In this document: positions 8,045-15,924 of the stretch, one piece after another
Position numbering within the stretch: the stretch's first letter is position 1
How the letters are laid out: each line of letters starts with the position of its first letter
Assembly: GCA_002685275.1 (NCBI GenBank)
Contig: NYWX01000064.1
Coordinates: 1 to 16,624, forward strand
Source: Gammaproteobacteria bacterium
GTDB taxonomy: Bacteria > Pseudomonadota > Gammaproteobacteria > Woeseiales > Woeseiaceae
DNA length: 16,624 nucleotides
Direction: 5' to 3'
The notes under the pieces: generated by a model
Told to the model about the DNA's origin: nothing
Databases searched by the model: none
Seen by the model: the letters and a program-made list of their open reading frames with translations, nothing else
Translations under genes and position numbers: made by a program

Positions 8045-8072
8045 CTTGAATTATGGCCTAATGACCGCACTT
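8045..8072 (+). promoter_or_regulatory. Candidate sigma-32 (heat-shock) promoter of lon
   Basis: CTTGAA (8045-8050), 14-base spacer, CCGCACTT (8065-8072), compared with the RpoH consensus CTTGAAA-N13-14-CCCCATNT. Six of the seven specified -10 positions would match with one or two substitutions depending on alignment. It lies in the clpX-lon gap with a predicted start near 8079, 27 bases before the lon GTG. E. coli lon is known to be RpoH-dependent. Confidence 0.6.
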
Positions 8073-8105
8073 TAATTAATCATTATTTTAATATGAGGTT
8101 TCAAG

Positions 8106-10586
8106 GTGTCTGAAGACGATCATCCAGTTAGTGTAGATAAAGATTTGGTTTCTTTAACAGAGGCAGACAAAGAAGAATCCCCTATTTTTGATCTTGCTGA
8201 TTTACCAGTTTTACCGTTACGTGATGTTGTAGTTTATCCCCGGATGGTTATCCCGCTATTTGTTGGCCGCCAAAAATCTATCATTGCACTTGATAAAGCA
8301 ATGGAAGCAGGTAAACAAATTTTACTTATTGCACAGAAAACAGCAGATTTAGACGAGCCTCAAATCAATGATTTATATCAAGTTGGCACATTAGCGACAA
8401 TTCTACAATTACTAAAATTACCAGATGGAACAGTAAAAGTATTGGTTGAGGGCAGTGATCGAGCCAGAATTGATCGTATAAGCGTTGATGATTATTTTTC
8501 CGCAGAAATTACTCTTTTAAGCGAAATCAAAGATCAAGATAAGCGGGAACTGGATATACTTACTCGCTCAGTTACTTCTCAGTTCGAGTCTTATATAAAA
8601 CTTAATAAAAAAATACCTCCAGAAGTTTTAACTTCACTCAGCGGTATCGATGATTCAGGTCGATTAGCAGACACAATTGCCGCCCATATGTCTCTTAAGT
8701 TAGCTGAAAAGCAGCATATCTTAGAAATCAAAGATGTGGCTGACCGTTTGGAGCACCTCGTAGGTATCATCGAATCAGAAATAGATGTACTTCAAATAGA
8801 AAAAAAGATCCGTGGTCGTGTAAAGAGCCAGATGGAAAAGAGTCAGCGCGAGTATTATTTAAATGAGCAGATGAAAGCCATCCAAAAAGAACTTGGTGAA
8901 ATGGATGATATTCCAAATGAGTTAGCTGATTTGGAAAATAAGATTGAAAAAGCTGGTATGTCAAAAGAAGGGGTAGAAAAGGCCACGTCTGAGTTAAATA
9001 AGTTGAATCTTATGTCACCAATGTCAGCTGAGGCCACAGTGGTTCGTAATTATATTGATTGGCTTTTAAAGGCACCCTGGAAAAAAAGGAGTAAAGTTTT
9101 TAAAAGTCTTAAGAAAGCTGAAGATGTTCTTGAAGAAGACCATTATGGGCTTGAAAAAGTTAAAGAACGCATACTAGAGTATCTTGCAGTACAAAAACGG
9201 GTTAAGCGACTCAAAGGCCCCATTCTTTGTTTGGTCGGTCCGCCTGGAGTTGGAAAGACTTCCCTGGGTCAGAGTATTGCGCGTTCAACAAATCGAAAAT
9301 TTGTACGAATGTCGTTAGGTGGCGTCCGTGATGAAGCCGAGATTCGTGGCCATCGAAGAACTTATATTGGCTCTATGCCTGGTAAGATTATTCAAAATTT
9401 ATCCAAAACAGGAGTACGTAACCCACTTTTTTTATTAGACGAGATTGATAAGATGGCAGTTGATTTTCGTGGCGATCCCTCCTCAGCTTTATTGGAAGTT
9501 CTCGATCCAGAGCAAAACTCGACTTTTGGCGATCACTACCTGGAAGTTGATTTTGATCTATCTGATGTGATGTTTGTATGTACGGCAAATAGTTTGAACA
9601 TTCCTGCTCCACTACTTGATCGAATGGAAGTCATTCGTATTCCTGGCTATACCGAAGATGAAAAAACTAAAATTGCTACAAGATACCTTTCTCCTAAACA
9701 ACTTAAAGAAAATGGTTTAGAAGAAAAAGAGTTAAATATCTCTGAAAGTTCTATTCGTAATATTATTCGTTATTATACTCGTGAATCTGGTGTTCGAAAT
9801 CTCGAGCGTGAAATTTCAAAGATTTGCCGCAAGGTAGTAAAATCACTTTTATTAAAACCAAGCAATAGAAGAGTATCTGTGCTACCTAAAAACATTGAGA
9901 AATATCTTGGAGTGAAGAGATATCGTTTTGGCAAAGCGGAGGATAATGATCAAATAGGTCAGGTAACAGGATTGGCATGGACAGAGGTTGGAGGAGAGCT
10001 CCTTACAATCGAGGCAGCTGTTGTTTCAGGTAAAGGTAAGCATAATCAGACAGGAAAGCTTGGCGATGTAATGAAGGAATCCATTGACGCTGCAATGACT
10101 GTTGTTCGTAGTCGTGCAAAAGTTTTGGGCATCGATGAAGATTTTCATCAAAAGCTTGATATGCACATTCACGTACCTGAAGGAGCTACCCCCAAAGATG
10201 GACCAAGTGCGGGAGTTGGCATGTGTACTGCGCTAGTCTCAGCATTAACAAACATTCCTGTTCGCAGTAATGTAGCTATGACAGGAGAGATAACATTACG
10301 AGGTGAAATCTTGCCCATTGGGGGCCTCAAAGAAAAGCTTCTTGCGGCTCATAGAGGTGGAGTTGAGAAGGTTCTAATACCTTTAGATAATAAGAAAGAT
10401 ATTATAGAAATTCCGAAGAACATCAAAGACAAGCTGACGATAGTTCCAGTGAAATGGATCGATGAAATACTGGATCACGCGCTTGCACACACACCTGTTT
10501 TAGGTGCATCAGAAAAGGATAAAAAAACCAAAACAAAACCGCCATCTGAAGAGCAAAATCCAGATGATATAGTGCTTCCACATTAA
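8106..10586 (+). CDS. lon: ATP-dependent Lon protease (LonA type)
   Basis: Homohexameric cytoplasmic AAA+ serine protease degrading damaged and short-lived regulatory proteins. 826 residues, longer than E. coli (784) at both ends. Order: N-terminal substrate-binding LON domain (about 33-225), coiled linker with [15 protein letters not shown] (251-265), AAA+ domain with Walker A GPPGVGKT (378-385) and Walker B FLLDEIDK (442-449), and a C-terminal protease domain with catalytic Ser701 in KDGPSAGVG and Lys744 in [10 protein letters not shown]. The 43-residue Ser-Lys distance equals that in E. coli. The start is GTG at 8106, chosen because GAGG (8095-8098) lies 7 bases upstream; there is no nearby in-frame ATG preceded by a ribosome site. 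A hydrophilic Lys/Pro-rich tail follows the protease domain. Confidence 0.98.
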   Translation: MSEDDHPVSVDKDLVSLTEADKEESPIFDLADLPVLPLRDVVVYPRMVIPLFVGRQKSIIALDKAMEAGKQILLIAQKTADLDEPQINDLYQVGTLATILQLLKLPDGTVKVLVEGSDRARIDRISVDDYFSAEITLLSEIKDQDKRELDILTRSVTSQFESYIKLNKKIPPEVLTSLSGIDDSGRLADTIAAHMSLKLAEKQHILEIKDVADRLEHLVGIIESEIDVLQIEKKIRGRVKSQMEKSQREYYLNEQMKAIQKELGEMDDIPNELADLENKIEKAGMSKEGVEKATSELNKLNLMSPMSAEATVVRNYIDWLLKAPWKKRSKVFKSLKKAEDVLEEDHYGLEKVKERILEYLAVQKRVKRLKGPILCLVGPPGVGKTSLGQSIARSTNRKFVRMSLGGVRDEAEIRGHRRTYIGSMPGKIIQNLSKTGVRNPLFLLDEIDKMAVDFRGDPSSALLEVLDPEQNSTFGDHYLEVDFDLSDVMFVCTANSLNIPAPLLDRMEVIRIPGYTEDEKTKIATRYLSPKQLKENGLEEKELNISESSIRNIIRYYTRESGVRNLEREISKICRKVVKSLLLKPSNRRVSVLPKNIEKYLGVKRYRFGKAEDNDQIGQVTGLAWTEVGGELLTIEAAVVSGKGKHNQTGKLGDVMKESIDAAMTVVRSRAKVLGIDEDFHQKLDMHIHVPEGATPKDGPSAGVGMCTALVSALTNIPVRSNVAMTGEITLRGEILPIGGLKEKLLAAHRGGVEKVLIPLDNKKDIIEIPKNIKDKLTIVPVKWIDEILDHALAHTPVLGASEKDKKTKTKPPSEEQNPDDIVLPH

Positions 10587-10587
10587 G

Positions 10588-10614
10588 ATGCTGAAACCCG
10601 CGTGGTTGAAGCAT
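10588..10614 (+). other. Hairpin just after lon stop, with tandem G-A mismatch
   Basis: ATGCT (10588-10592)/AGCAT (10610-10614) and AACC (10595-10598)/GGTT (10604-10607) pair around loop CGCGT, with GA opposite GA between the two helices. It starts two bases after the lon stop. No T-run follows (ATTTGACG), and its end lies 2 bases before the hupB -35 box. It may be a lon 3' end stabiliser or a weak terminator. Confidence 0.45.
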
Positions 10615-10616
10615 AT

Positions 10617-10645
10617 TTGACGCTCAATATAGCACTTGGTATAAG
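10617..10645 (+). promoter_or_regulatory. Sigma-70-type promoter of hupB
   Basis: TTGACG (10617-10622), exact 17-base spacer, TATAAG (10640-10645). The predicted start is near 10652, giving a leader of about 108 bases before the hupB ATG. This is one of the best promoter matches in the window and fits separate strong transcription of hupB after lon. Confidence 0.6.
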
Positions 10646-10759
10646 ATTTGAATTGTTAGTGAAATACTGAATCACTATCAACTGTTTATTGAAATTAGCC
10701 GGCATGGTAATTTTTATATTAATGACAATTTTTTTAATTAATCTGCAGGGGTAAATAGC

Positions 10760-11032
10760 ATGAATAAGGGTGAACTTATAGATGCGGTAGCGGGAACAGC
10801 AGGACTTTCACGCGCTGATGCAACCAAAGCGGTAGATGCGGTACTTGGTAACATTCAAGGCACATTAGCTAATGGAGGTTCTGTTTCATTAGTGGGCTTT
10901 GGGACATTTTCAGTTAAAGCGCGTGCAGCTCGCGCAGGTCGAAATCCACGTACAGGTGAAACTATCCAAATCAAGGCTAGTAATGTTCCTGGATTTAAGG
11001 CTGGCAAAGGCCTCAAGGATGCCGTAAACTAA
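10760..11032 (+). CDS. hupB: DNA-binding protein HU, beta-type (HupB)
   Basis: Small, abundant nucleoid protein that binds and bends DNA as a dimer. 90 residues, exactly the family size. The beta-arm signature GFGTFSVKARAARAGRNP runs from 46 to 63, with the intercalating Pro63 in RNPRTGE. The N-terminal helix (MNKGELIDAVAGTAGLS) and C-terminal FKAGKGLKDAVN are typical. AGGGG lies about 8 bases before the ATG, a strong ribosome site. It follows lon as in many Gammaproteobacteria, but has its own promoter upstream and terminator hairpins immediately downstream. Confidence 0.98.
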   Translation: MNKGELIDAVAGTAGLSRADATKAVDAVLGNIQGTLANGGSVSLVGFGTFSVKARAARAGRNPRTGETIQIKASNVPGFKAGKGLKDAVN

Positions 11033-11052
11033 AACTCCCTAAGGGGTTTTTT
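11031..11052 (+). terminator. Intrinsic terminator of hupB (first hairpin)
   Basis: AAAACTCC (11031-11038)/GGGGTTTT (11043-11050) with loop CTAA and a T-run to 11052. It overlaps the last two bases of the hupB stop codon. One G-U pair lies in the stem. Confidence 0.75.
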
Positions 11053-11061
11053 ATGGCACGG

Positions 11062-11086
11062 AAAAGCCCGTCTCGACGGGCTTTTT
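11062..11086 (+). terminator. Intrinsic terminator of hupB (second, strong hairpin)
   Basis: AAAAGCCCG (11062-11070)/CGGGCTTTT (11077-11085) with loop TCTCGA and a further T. The symmetrical A-run/T-run means it could also stop transcription from the other strand. A third, weaker hairpin (AGGTT/AACCT, 11095-11109, followed by TTTT) comes just after. Confidence 0.85.
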
Positions 11087-11125
11087 CATGTTCTAGGTTA
11101 AATAAACCTTTTTGTTTTAAAATTT

Positions 11126-11201
11126 GGGTGCTTAGCTCAGCTGGTAGAGCATCGCCCTTACAAGGCGAGGGTCGGGGGTTCAATCCCCTCAGCACCCACC
11201 A
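11126..11201 (+). tRNA. tRNA-Val(TAC)
   Basis: A 76-base cloverleaf. Acceptor GGGTGCT pairs with AGCACCC, discriminator A, encoded CCA (11199-11201). Anticodon stem TCGCC/GGCGA, anticodon TAC at 11159-11161. No convincing promoter is visible between it and the hupB terminators. Confidence 0.97.
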
Positions 11202-11206
11202 AATTT

Positions 11207-11283
11207 GGAGCGGTAGTTCAGTTGGTTAGAATACCGGCCTGTCACGCCGGGGGTCGCGGGTTCGAGTCCCGTCCGCTCCGCCA
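11207..11283 (+). tRNA. tRNA-Asp(GTC)
   Basis: A 77-base cloverleaf. Acceptor GGAGCGG pairs with CCGCTCC, discriminator G, encoded CCA (11281-11283). Anticodon stem CCGGC/GCCGG, anticodon GTC at 11241-11243. Five bases after tRNA-Val, so the two are surely processed from one transcript. Confidence 0.97.
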
Positions 11284-11293
11284 TTCAAGGATT

Positions 11294-11326
11294 CTGGCGC
11301 CTCTCTTTTGGGCGCCGGCATTTTTT
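11294..11326 (+). terminator. Intrinsic terminator of the tRNA-Val/Asp unit
   Basis: CTGGCGCC (11294-11301)/GGCGCCGG (11311-11318) with a 9-base loop, one G-U pair, then CA and six T residues. It separates the tRNA unit from ppiD, whose ATG is 22 bases further. Confidence 0.85.
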
Positions 11327-11348
11327 AATTTATTAGAATATATTTATT

Positions 11349-13262
11349 ATGCTGCAAAATATCCGTGAAAGATTAACAGGTAGAGTTGCTCTGGTAATTC
11401 TTGGGGCAATTGCTCTCTCATTTATTTTCGTTGGAGGAGCTAGCTTCACCACAATAGGCTCCTCTTATGTCGCTAAAGTTGACGGCTCTGATATCAGTAT
11501 CAGTCAATTTGAATCAGCTTATCGAAGTCAACTCCAAAGCAATCCTCAATTAGCAAGTTTACCTCTAGAATTTCGCATACAACTCCGAAAGAATATTGTT
11601 GAGCAATTAATTCAACAACAGGTTATAGATAATTACTTGGAAGAATTAGGTTTTGCTATTTCAGATGATCAATTAATTGAAGCTATTCATCAATTTCCTG
11701 AATTTCACTCTGAAGGCCGCTTTGATAAAGAGATATATTTATCTTATCTAGAGAGCATAGCGATGACACCTGCCACATTTGAAGTTTCGTTGAAAGATAA
11801 TTTACGTAGATCTCAATTACAGCGAGCTATTCGCGGTTCTACTATAGTAGCGCCCTCAGCATATCGAAGATATTTAAATCTTGCTTTTGAGATTCGTAAT
11901 GTTTCAATTTCCGAAATTACCCCTGAATCTGTTGCAACTCAGATTAATGTTACTGAGAATATGATTATTAATTCTTATAATGAAAATAGCACAGATTATT
12001 TTTTGCCAGAATCTGTAGATTTTGATTATATTGAAATAAATCGAAATGCTGTTTCCTTTGATTTACAAGTTACAGAGAAACAGCTTATGGATTATTACCT
12101 AATCAATCAAAATCGTTTTATGCAGGATGAGCAGAGAAGAGCTCAACATATTTTAATATTATTTTCTGATAATGAATTTGAAGCTGAAGATACTGCAATC
12201 AAGTTATTAGAACGTATTAACTTAGGCGAATCATTTTCTGAGCTTGCCGGAAAATTTTCTCAAGATAGTGCAACCTCTGACAATGAAGGTGATTTAGGTA
12301 GCTTAACACTTATGCAATTACCTGAGGCACTTGGTGAAGCTGTATTTTCCATGAAACCTGGGGAGATTAAAGGCCCAATAAAAGGAGATTTCGGTTTTCA
12401 TCTTGTACGACTCAATGAGATTCTAAAGTCTGGGCCTTTACCTTATGAACAAGTTAGAAATTCGCTATTAAGTGAAATGCAGGAAAAACAAGGAGAACAG
12501 CTATATCTGGATTTAAAAAGAAAACTAACCGACGCATTATTTGATGCAACTAATATCCAGCAGTTAGCTGATGCCTTTGGTGGCGATGTAATTAGTGTTA
12601 AAGATTTTAAACGTGAGGATGCCGACCCTTTTTATGGGAATGAATTGGCGGCGGATCTCATCTTTGATCCAAAGCTTTTGGATAGTTTATCAAGCTCCAA
12701 TAAGCCACAGTTAACTGATATTATAGAACTTGATATTGATCGTACTATAGTTGTTTCGGTTTTTAATCATTCAATTGCAAGCCGCGATTCCTTAGAGAAC
12801 GTAAAAAATCAAATTATTGCGTCTCTAACTCAAGAACAGTCTGACTCTTTAATGGCTGCGAATTCACAAAAGATTCTTCAAGCTGTGAGAGAAGGCAGTG
12901 AATTTGAAACTGCCGCATTAAAAGTTGGTGCTGAAATAACACCATCTTCACCTTTTATCCGAAATGATCAGAGTATAGATCAGTCACTATTAGAAACCAT
13001 CTTTGATACAGCTAAGCCAGTATATGGTAATCCAACTTTTGGAAGCACACCAAATAGTAATGGAGGTTATACAGTTTTTAGATTAGATTCAGTAATTGCA
13101 GGTCAGCCAGAGCTAATTCCTTTGTCTGATCGAGATAATGGTAGGCTTGAAATTTCAAATAAAACTGGATTAAATGATTTTATAGCCTTAGTACAGGCTT
13201 TACGAGAAAAGGCTGAAGTTAAGATTAATGAGGATGTTCTGGCAGCAGATGGCATATTCTAA
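11349..13262 (+). CDS. ppiD: Membrane-anchored periplasmic chaperone PpiD (SurA/parvulin-like)
   Basis: Inner-membrane protein with a periplasmic domain that assists newly exported proteins near the Sec translocon. 637 residues, close to E. coli PpiD (623). One N-terminal membrane segment (about 12-34, starting after MLQNIRERLTGR), a SurA-N-like region (about 40-250), a parvulin domain (about 263-357: RAQHILILF, GDLGS, FGFHLVRL) and a C-terminal segment. The parvulin domain keeps H267 and H351 but reads NEGDLG where many parvulins have GGDLG. E. coli PpiD is reported to lack isomerase activity, so catalysis is not assured. No clear Shine-Dalgarno precedes the ATG. The position after hupB and tRNA-Val/Asp is conserved. 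Confidence 0.95.
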   Translation: MLQNIRERLTGRVALVILGAIALSFIFVGGASFTTIGSSYVAKVDGSDISISQFESAYRSQLQSNPQLASLPLEFRIQLRKNIVEQLIQQQVIDNYLEELGFAISDDQLIEAIHQFPEFHSEGRFDKEIYLSYLESIAMTPATFEVSLKDNLRRSQLQRAIRGSTIVAPSAYRRYLNLAFEIRNVSISEITPESVATQINVTENMIINSYNENSTDYFLPESVDFDYIEINRNAVSFDLQVTEKQLMDYYLINQNRFMQDEQRRAQHILILFSDNEFEAEDTAIKLLERINLGESFSELAGKFSQDSATSDNEGDLGSLTLMQLPEALGEAVFSMKPGEIKGPIKGDFGFHLVRLNEILKSGPLPYEQVRNSLLSEMQEKQGEQLYLDLKRKLTDALFDATNIQQLADAFGGDVISVKDFKREDADPFYGNELAADLIFDPKLLDSLSSSNKPQLTDIIELDIDRTIVVSVFNHSIASRDSLENVKNQIIASLTQEQSDSLMAANSQKILQAVREGSEFETAALKVGAEITPSSPFIRNDQSIDQSLLETIFDTAKPVYGNPTFGSTPNSNGGYTVFRLDSVIAGQPELIPLSDRDNGRLEISNKTGLNDFIALVQALREKAEVKINEDVLAADGIF

Positions 13263-13313
13263 TTACTTCATTTAAGAAATTTTAATTTAAATATAAAAAA
13301 TTCTGGAGAAAAC

Positions 13314-14603
13314 ATGCGTAAGCTCGCATTACATTGGCAAATTCTTATAGCCATTGTTTTAGCTTTTATTGCGGGGCTTTGCATCTTCAATCTTAAGCTA
13401 TCTACTGGCATCCAACCAGCAATCTTTAATATTGAATTAATTAGTATTCTTGATTATGTCGGTACACTATTTTTAAACGCATTGAAGATGATTATTGTGC
13501 CTTTAATAACTTCTTCTATAATTGTAGGCGTTGCTGGCATTGGCTCTGGCGAACATCTTGGAAAGTTAGGCGGTAAAACCTTAATTTTTTATGCCACTAC
13601 TACGCTTGCTGCTATTTTAATCGGTCTATTGGTAATAAATACTATTCAGCCAGGATATATTGATGGTCAACCAGCAAAAGATTCACTATCACTGACAACC
13701 TCTGTTGATGAAGTTATATCGAAAGTAGGCAATAAAAGTGCAGGTGATGTTGCTGATATTTTTCTCCGTATGATTCCAACTAATATCATAAAAGCCGCAG
13801 CTGAGGGTCAAATGTTGGGCCTAATATTTTTTGCAGTATTGTTTGGATATTTTATGACACGATTATCCAATGACCTCAAAGAACCATTATTTAAATTTTC
13901 TAATAGCGTTTTCCATACCATGATGAAGATTACTGAGTTCATTATGAAATTTGCTCCAATTGGGGTATTTGGCCTTGTTGGCGCAGTGATCGCAGAAGTC
14001 GGTTTAAAAGCTACAGGACCTTTAATGATGTTTGCGTCTGCGGTATTGATAGCACTCATTCTGCATGCATTTGGAGCTCTTATTTTATTGTTACGCTTTG
14101 TTGGGCGGGTTAATCCAATTAAAGCCCTTGTTGGGACCTCTCAAGCTATGTTAACTGCTTTTTCAACAGCTTCCTCATCAGCGACTCTGCCAATTACAAT
14201 GGAAAGTTTAGAAGAAGAGGTTGGTGTTTCAAATAAAGTATCAAGCTTTGTTTTACCCCTGGGTGCAACAGTAAATATGAATGGTACAGCATTATATGAG
14301 TGTGCAGCTGCATTGTTTCTTGCCCAAGCTTACGGGCTTGATCTAACCTTTAGCATTCAATTTACTATTGTTGTTATTGCATTGATGACATCAATCGGTG
14401 TAGCTGGTGTGCCGTCTGCTTCTCTGGTTGCAATTGCTATTATTCTTTCAGCAATTGGCATTCCATTAGAGGCCATAGGTATATTGATGGTATTTGATAG
14501 AATTCTTGATATGTTTCGCACTAGCATTAATGTCTGGGGTGATTGTTGTTGTGCAATTATTGTTGCAAGACTTGAAGGTGAAACAACCAAGATTGCTTTG
14601 TAA
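13314..14603 (+). CDS. Dicarboxylate/amino acid:cation symporter (DAACS family, Glt/Asp type)
   Basis: Inner-membrane secondary transporter importing acidic amino acids or dicarboxylates with Na+ or H+. 429 residues with eight membrane helices plus two re-entrant hairpins. Key motifs: KMIIVPLITSSI in TM2, the HP1 serine motif STASSSATLP (284-293), NMNGT in TM7 (321-325), HP2 GVAGVPSAS (362-370), and TM8 DRILDMFRTSINVWGD (395-410). Against GltPh, D399, R402, T403, N406 and D410 occupy the positions of substrate- and cation-binding D394, R397, T398, N401 and D405, which points to aspartate/glutamate rather than a DctA-type C4 acid carrier (which has RALTN here). CCC at 411-413 is unusual. GGAG about 7 bases before the ATG decides the start. 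It follows ppiD by 51 bases and may share its transcript; substrate is inferred. Confidence 0.93.
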   Translation: MRKLALHWQILIAIVLAFIAGLCIFNLKLSTGIQPAIFNIELISILDYVGTLFLNALKMIIVPLITSSIIVGVAGIGSGEHLGKLGGKTLIFYATTTLAAILIGLLVINTIQPGYIDGQPAKDSLSLTTSVDEVISKVGNKSAGDVADIFLRMIPTNIIKAAAEGQMLGLIFFAVLFGYFMTRLSNDLKEPLFKFSNSVFHTMMKITEFIMKFAPIGVFGLVGAVIAEVGLKATGPLMMFASAVLIALILHAFGALILLLRFVGRVNPIKALVGTSQAMLTAFSTASSSATLPITMESLEEEVGVSNKVSSFVLPLGATVNMNGTALYECAAALFLAQAYGLDLTFSIQFTIVVIALMTSIGVAGVPSASLVAIAIILSAIGIPLEAIGILMVFDRILDMFRTSINVWGDCCCAIIVARLEGETTKIAL

Positions 14604-15042
14604 GAAGCTTTATTAAAAAGTTCAAATATAAATACAGTAGAGGCGGAAAAGCTTTCGTAAAAATAGCCACTCTTGGATTTGGAGGCACTAAGGGTTTTGA
14701 TGAAATGAGGCTTGGTTTAAAAAGGTCCAATCTGTTAAATAGATTGCTAAAAAAACAATAATTGAGCCCGGCGGGAATCCTATACAGGTTTATTTTTTAT
14801 CCCAGTTTCGTCTATCAAAGATGATTCAATGATTCAAATACCAATCCAAAACTTAAAAAGATTGCTTTACATGGATTTGAAATTAAATCTTCCAAATAAT
14901 ATTAGCTAATTTATTTTACAAGGCATTTGCTTCTCTAAATTAACATACTTGGAATCTAAATTAGTTCTACTCGTTTGACATACGCTCTGCCTAATTTCAA
15001 ATTTACTTAGATCAGTTTATCTTTGTCTTTTAATTGTGAGAA
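14604..15042. other. Convergent intergenic region between symporter gene and fabI (439 bp)
   Basis: No gene I can name. A frame open from within the symporter end down to a TAA at 14759-14761 reads ...GGKAFVKIATLGFGGT... and has an ATG only at 14705; it has no ribosome site and no recognised homologue. A weak terminator-like structure is at 14776-14798. An 8-base direct duplication ATGATTCA-ATGATTCA lies at 14821-14836. The rest is AT-rich with no visible structure and no clear terminator for fabI. Confidence 0.5.
14776..14798 (+). terminator. Weak candidate terminator for the symporter gene
   Basis: AATCCT (14776-14781) and AGGTTT (14786-14791) form a short stem with one T-T mismatch around loop ATAC, followed by A and six T residues (14793-14798). 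The T-run is convincing; the stem is short and lies about 170 bases after the stop codon. Confidence 0.3.
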
Positions 15043-15837
15043 TTATTCCTCATCGAAAACCATACCCATAATATTAGCACCCGCATCCACAAAGGTTGTT
15101 TCCCCAGTTATTCCACTTGCCAGGTCAGAGCAAAGAAATGCAGCAGTATTACCAATTTCATTTATAGATACTGTACGGCGTAATGGAGAAGCTTTTTCTG
15201 CATAATTTAGCATTTTTCTAAATCCACCTATTCCTGCTGCCGCAAGTGTTTTTACAGCACCTGCTGAAATGGCATTAACTCGAATATTTTTAGGGCCCAA
15301 ATCAGCAGCAAGGAAACGAACACAAGATTCAAGACTCGCTTTAGCGAGACCCATAACATTATAATTTGGTACAACTTGCAAGGCAGCATTGTATGTTAAT
15401 GTTAATATTGAACCATTGCGGCCCTCCATCATTGGAAGACCTGCTTTAGCAAGTGCGGCCAGACTGTAAGCAGATATATCATGTGAAATAGAAAATCCCT
15501 CACGAGTTATTGATTCAACAAAGCCGCCTGCTAATTGTTCTCTAGGGGCAAATCCAACAGAGTGCACGATTATGTCTAATCCATCCCAGGACTTACTTAG
15601 ACTTTCAAAAACAGAGTCTATTTCATTATCCGATGAGACATCACATGGAAATATTAGATCGGTATTTTGACCCAACTTTGATGAAATTTTTTTAACTCGA
15701 TCGAGTAGTTTTTCATTTTGATAAGTAAACGCAATTTCACAGCCTTCACGAGCAAATACCTCCGAAATACCTGCTGCTATAGAGCGATCGCTAGCAACCC
15801 CAACGATTAATGCTTTTTTTCCATTCATGAAGCCCAT
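15043..15837 (-). CDS. fabI: Enoyl-[acyl-carrier-protein] reductase, NADH type (FabI)
   Basis: Reduces trans-2-enoyl-ACP in the final step of each fatty acid elongation cycle; cytoplasmic SDR tetramer. 264 residues, the normal length. NAD-binding motif GVASDRSIA (13-21, where most FabI have N for this S), HSVGFAP (92-98), and the catalytic Tyr-x6-Lys: Tyr159 and Lys166 in YNVMGLAK. The outer Tyr149 is present, but the loop after it reads TYNAALQ rather than the E. coli SYLGAER. The substrate-loop segment GGFRKML and C-terminal [10 protein letters not shown] are typical. ATG at 15837 is used; a second in-frame ATG at 15828 would remove three residues. The upstream gene is mltD, 87 bases away on the same strand. 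Confidence 0.96.
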   Translation of the reverse strand: MGFMNGKKALIVGVASDRSIAAGISEVFAREGCEIAFTYQNEKLLDRVKKISSKLGQNTDLIFPCDVSSDNEIDSVFESLSKSWDGLDIIVHSVGFAPREQLAGGFVESITREGFSISHDISAYSLAALAKAGLPMMEGRNGSILTLTYNAALQVVPNYNVMGLAKASLESCVRFLAADLGPKNIRVNAISAGAVKTLAAAGIGGFRKMLNYAEKASPLRRTVSINEIGNTAAFLCSDLASGITGETTFVDAGANIMGMVFDEE

Positions 15838-15924
15838 ATCTATAATCTCTAAAAAAAGATATATTCTACCTTAAGTTTAACCAACAAGATAAATAGAATA
15901 ATTCATTTCAATAATTAACTAAGT

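Noticed and set aside
8093..8113. Six-codon leader frame (ATG AGG ... TGA) overlapping the lon GTG
   Set aside because: Its ATG overlaps the lon ribosome site itself and it has none of its own; most likely chance.
11013..11195. Minus-strand reading frame across the hupB terminators and tRNA-Val
   Set aside because: Antisense of terminators and a tRNA; no ribosome site and no independent support.
14821..14836. Tandem duplication ATGATTCA-ATGATTCA
   Set aside because: Only two copies of an 8-base AT-rich word; not evidence of a repeat array or target-site duplication.
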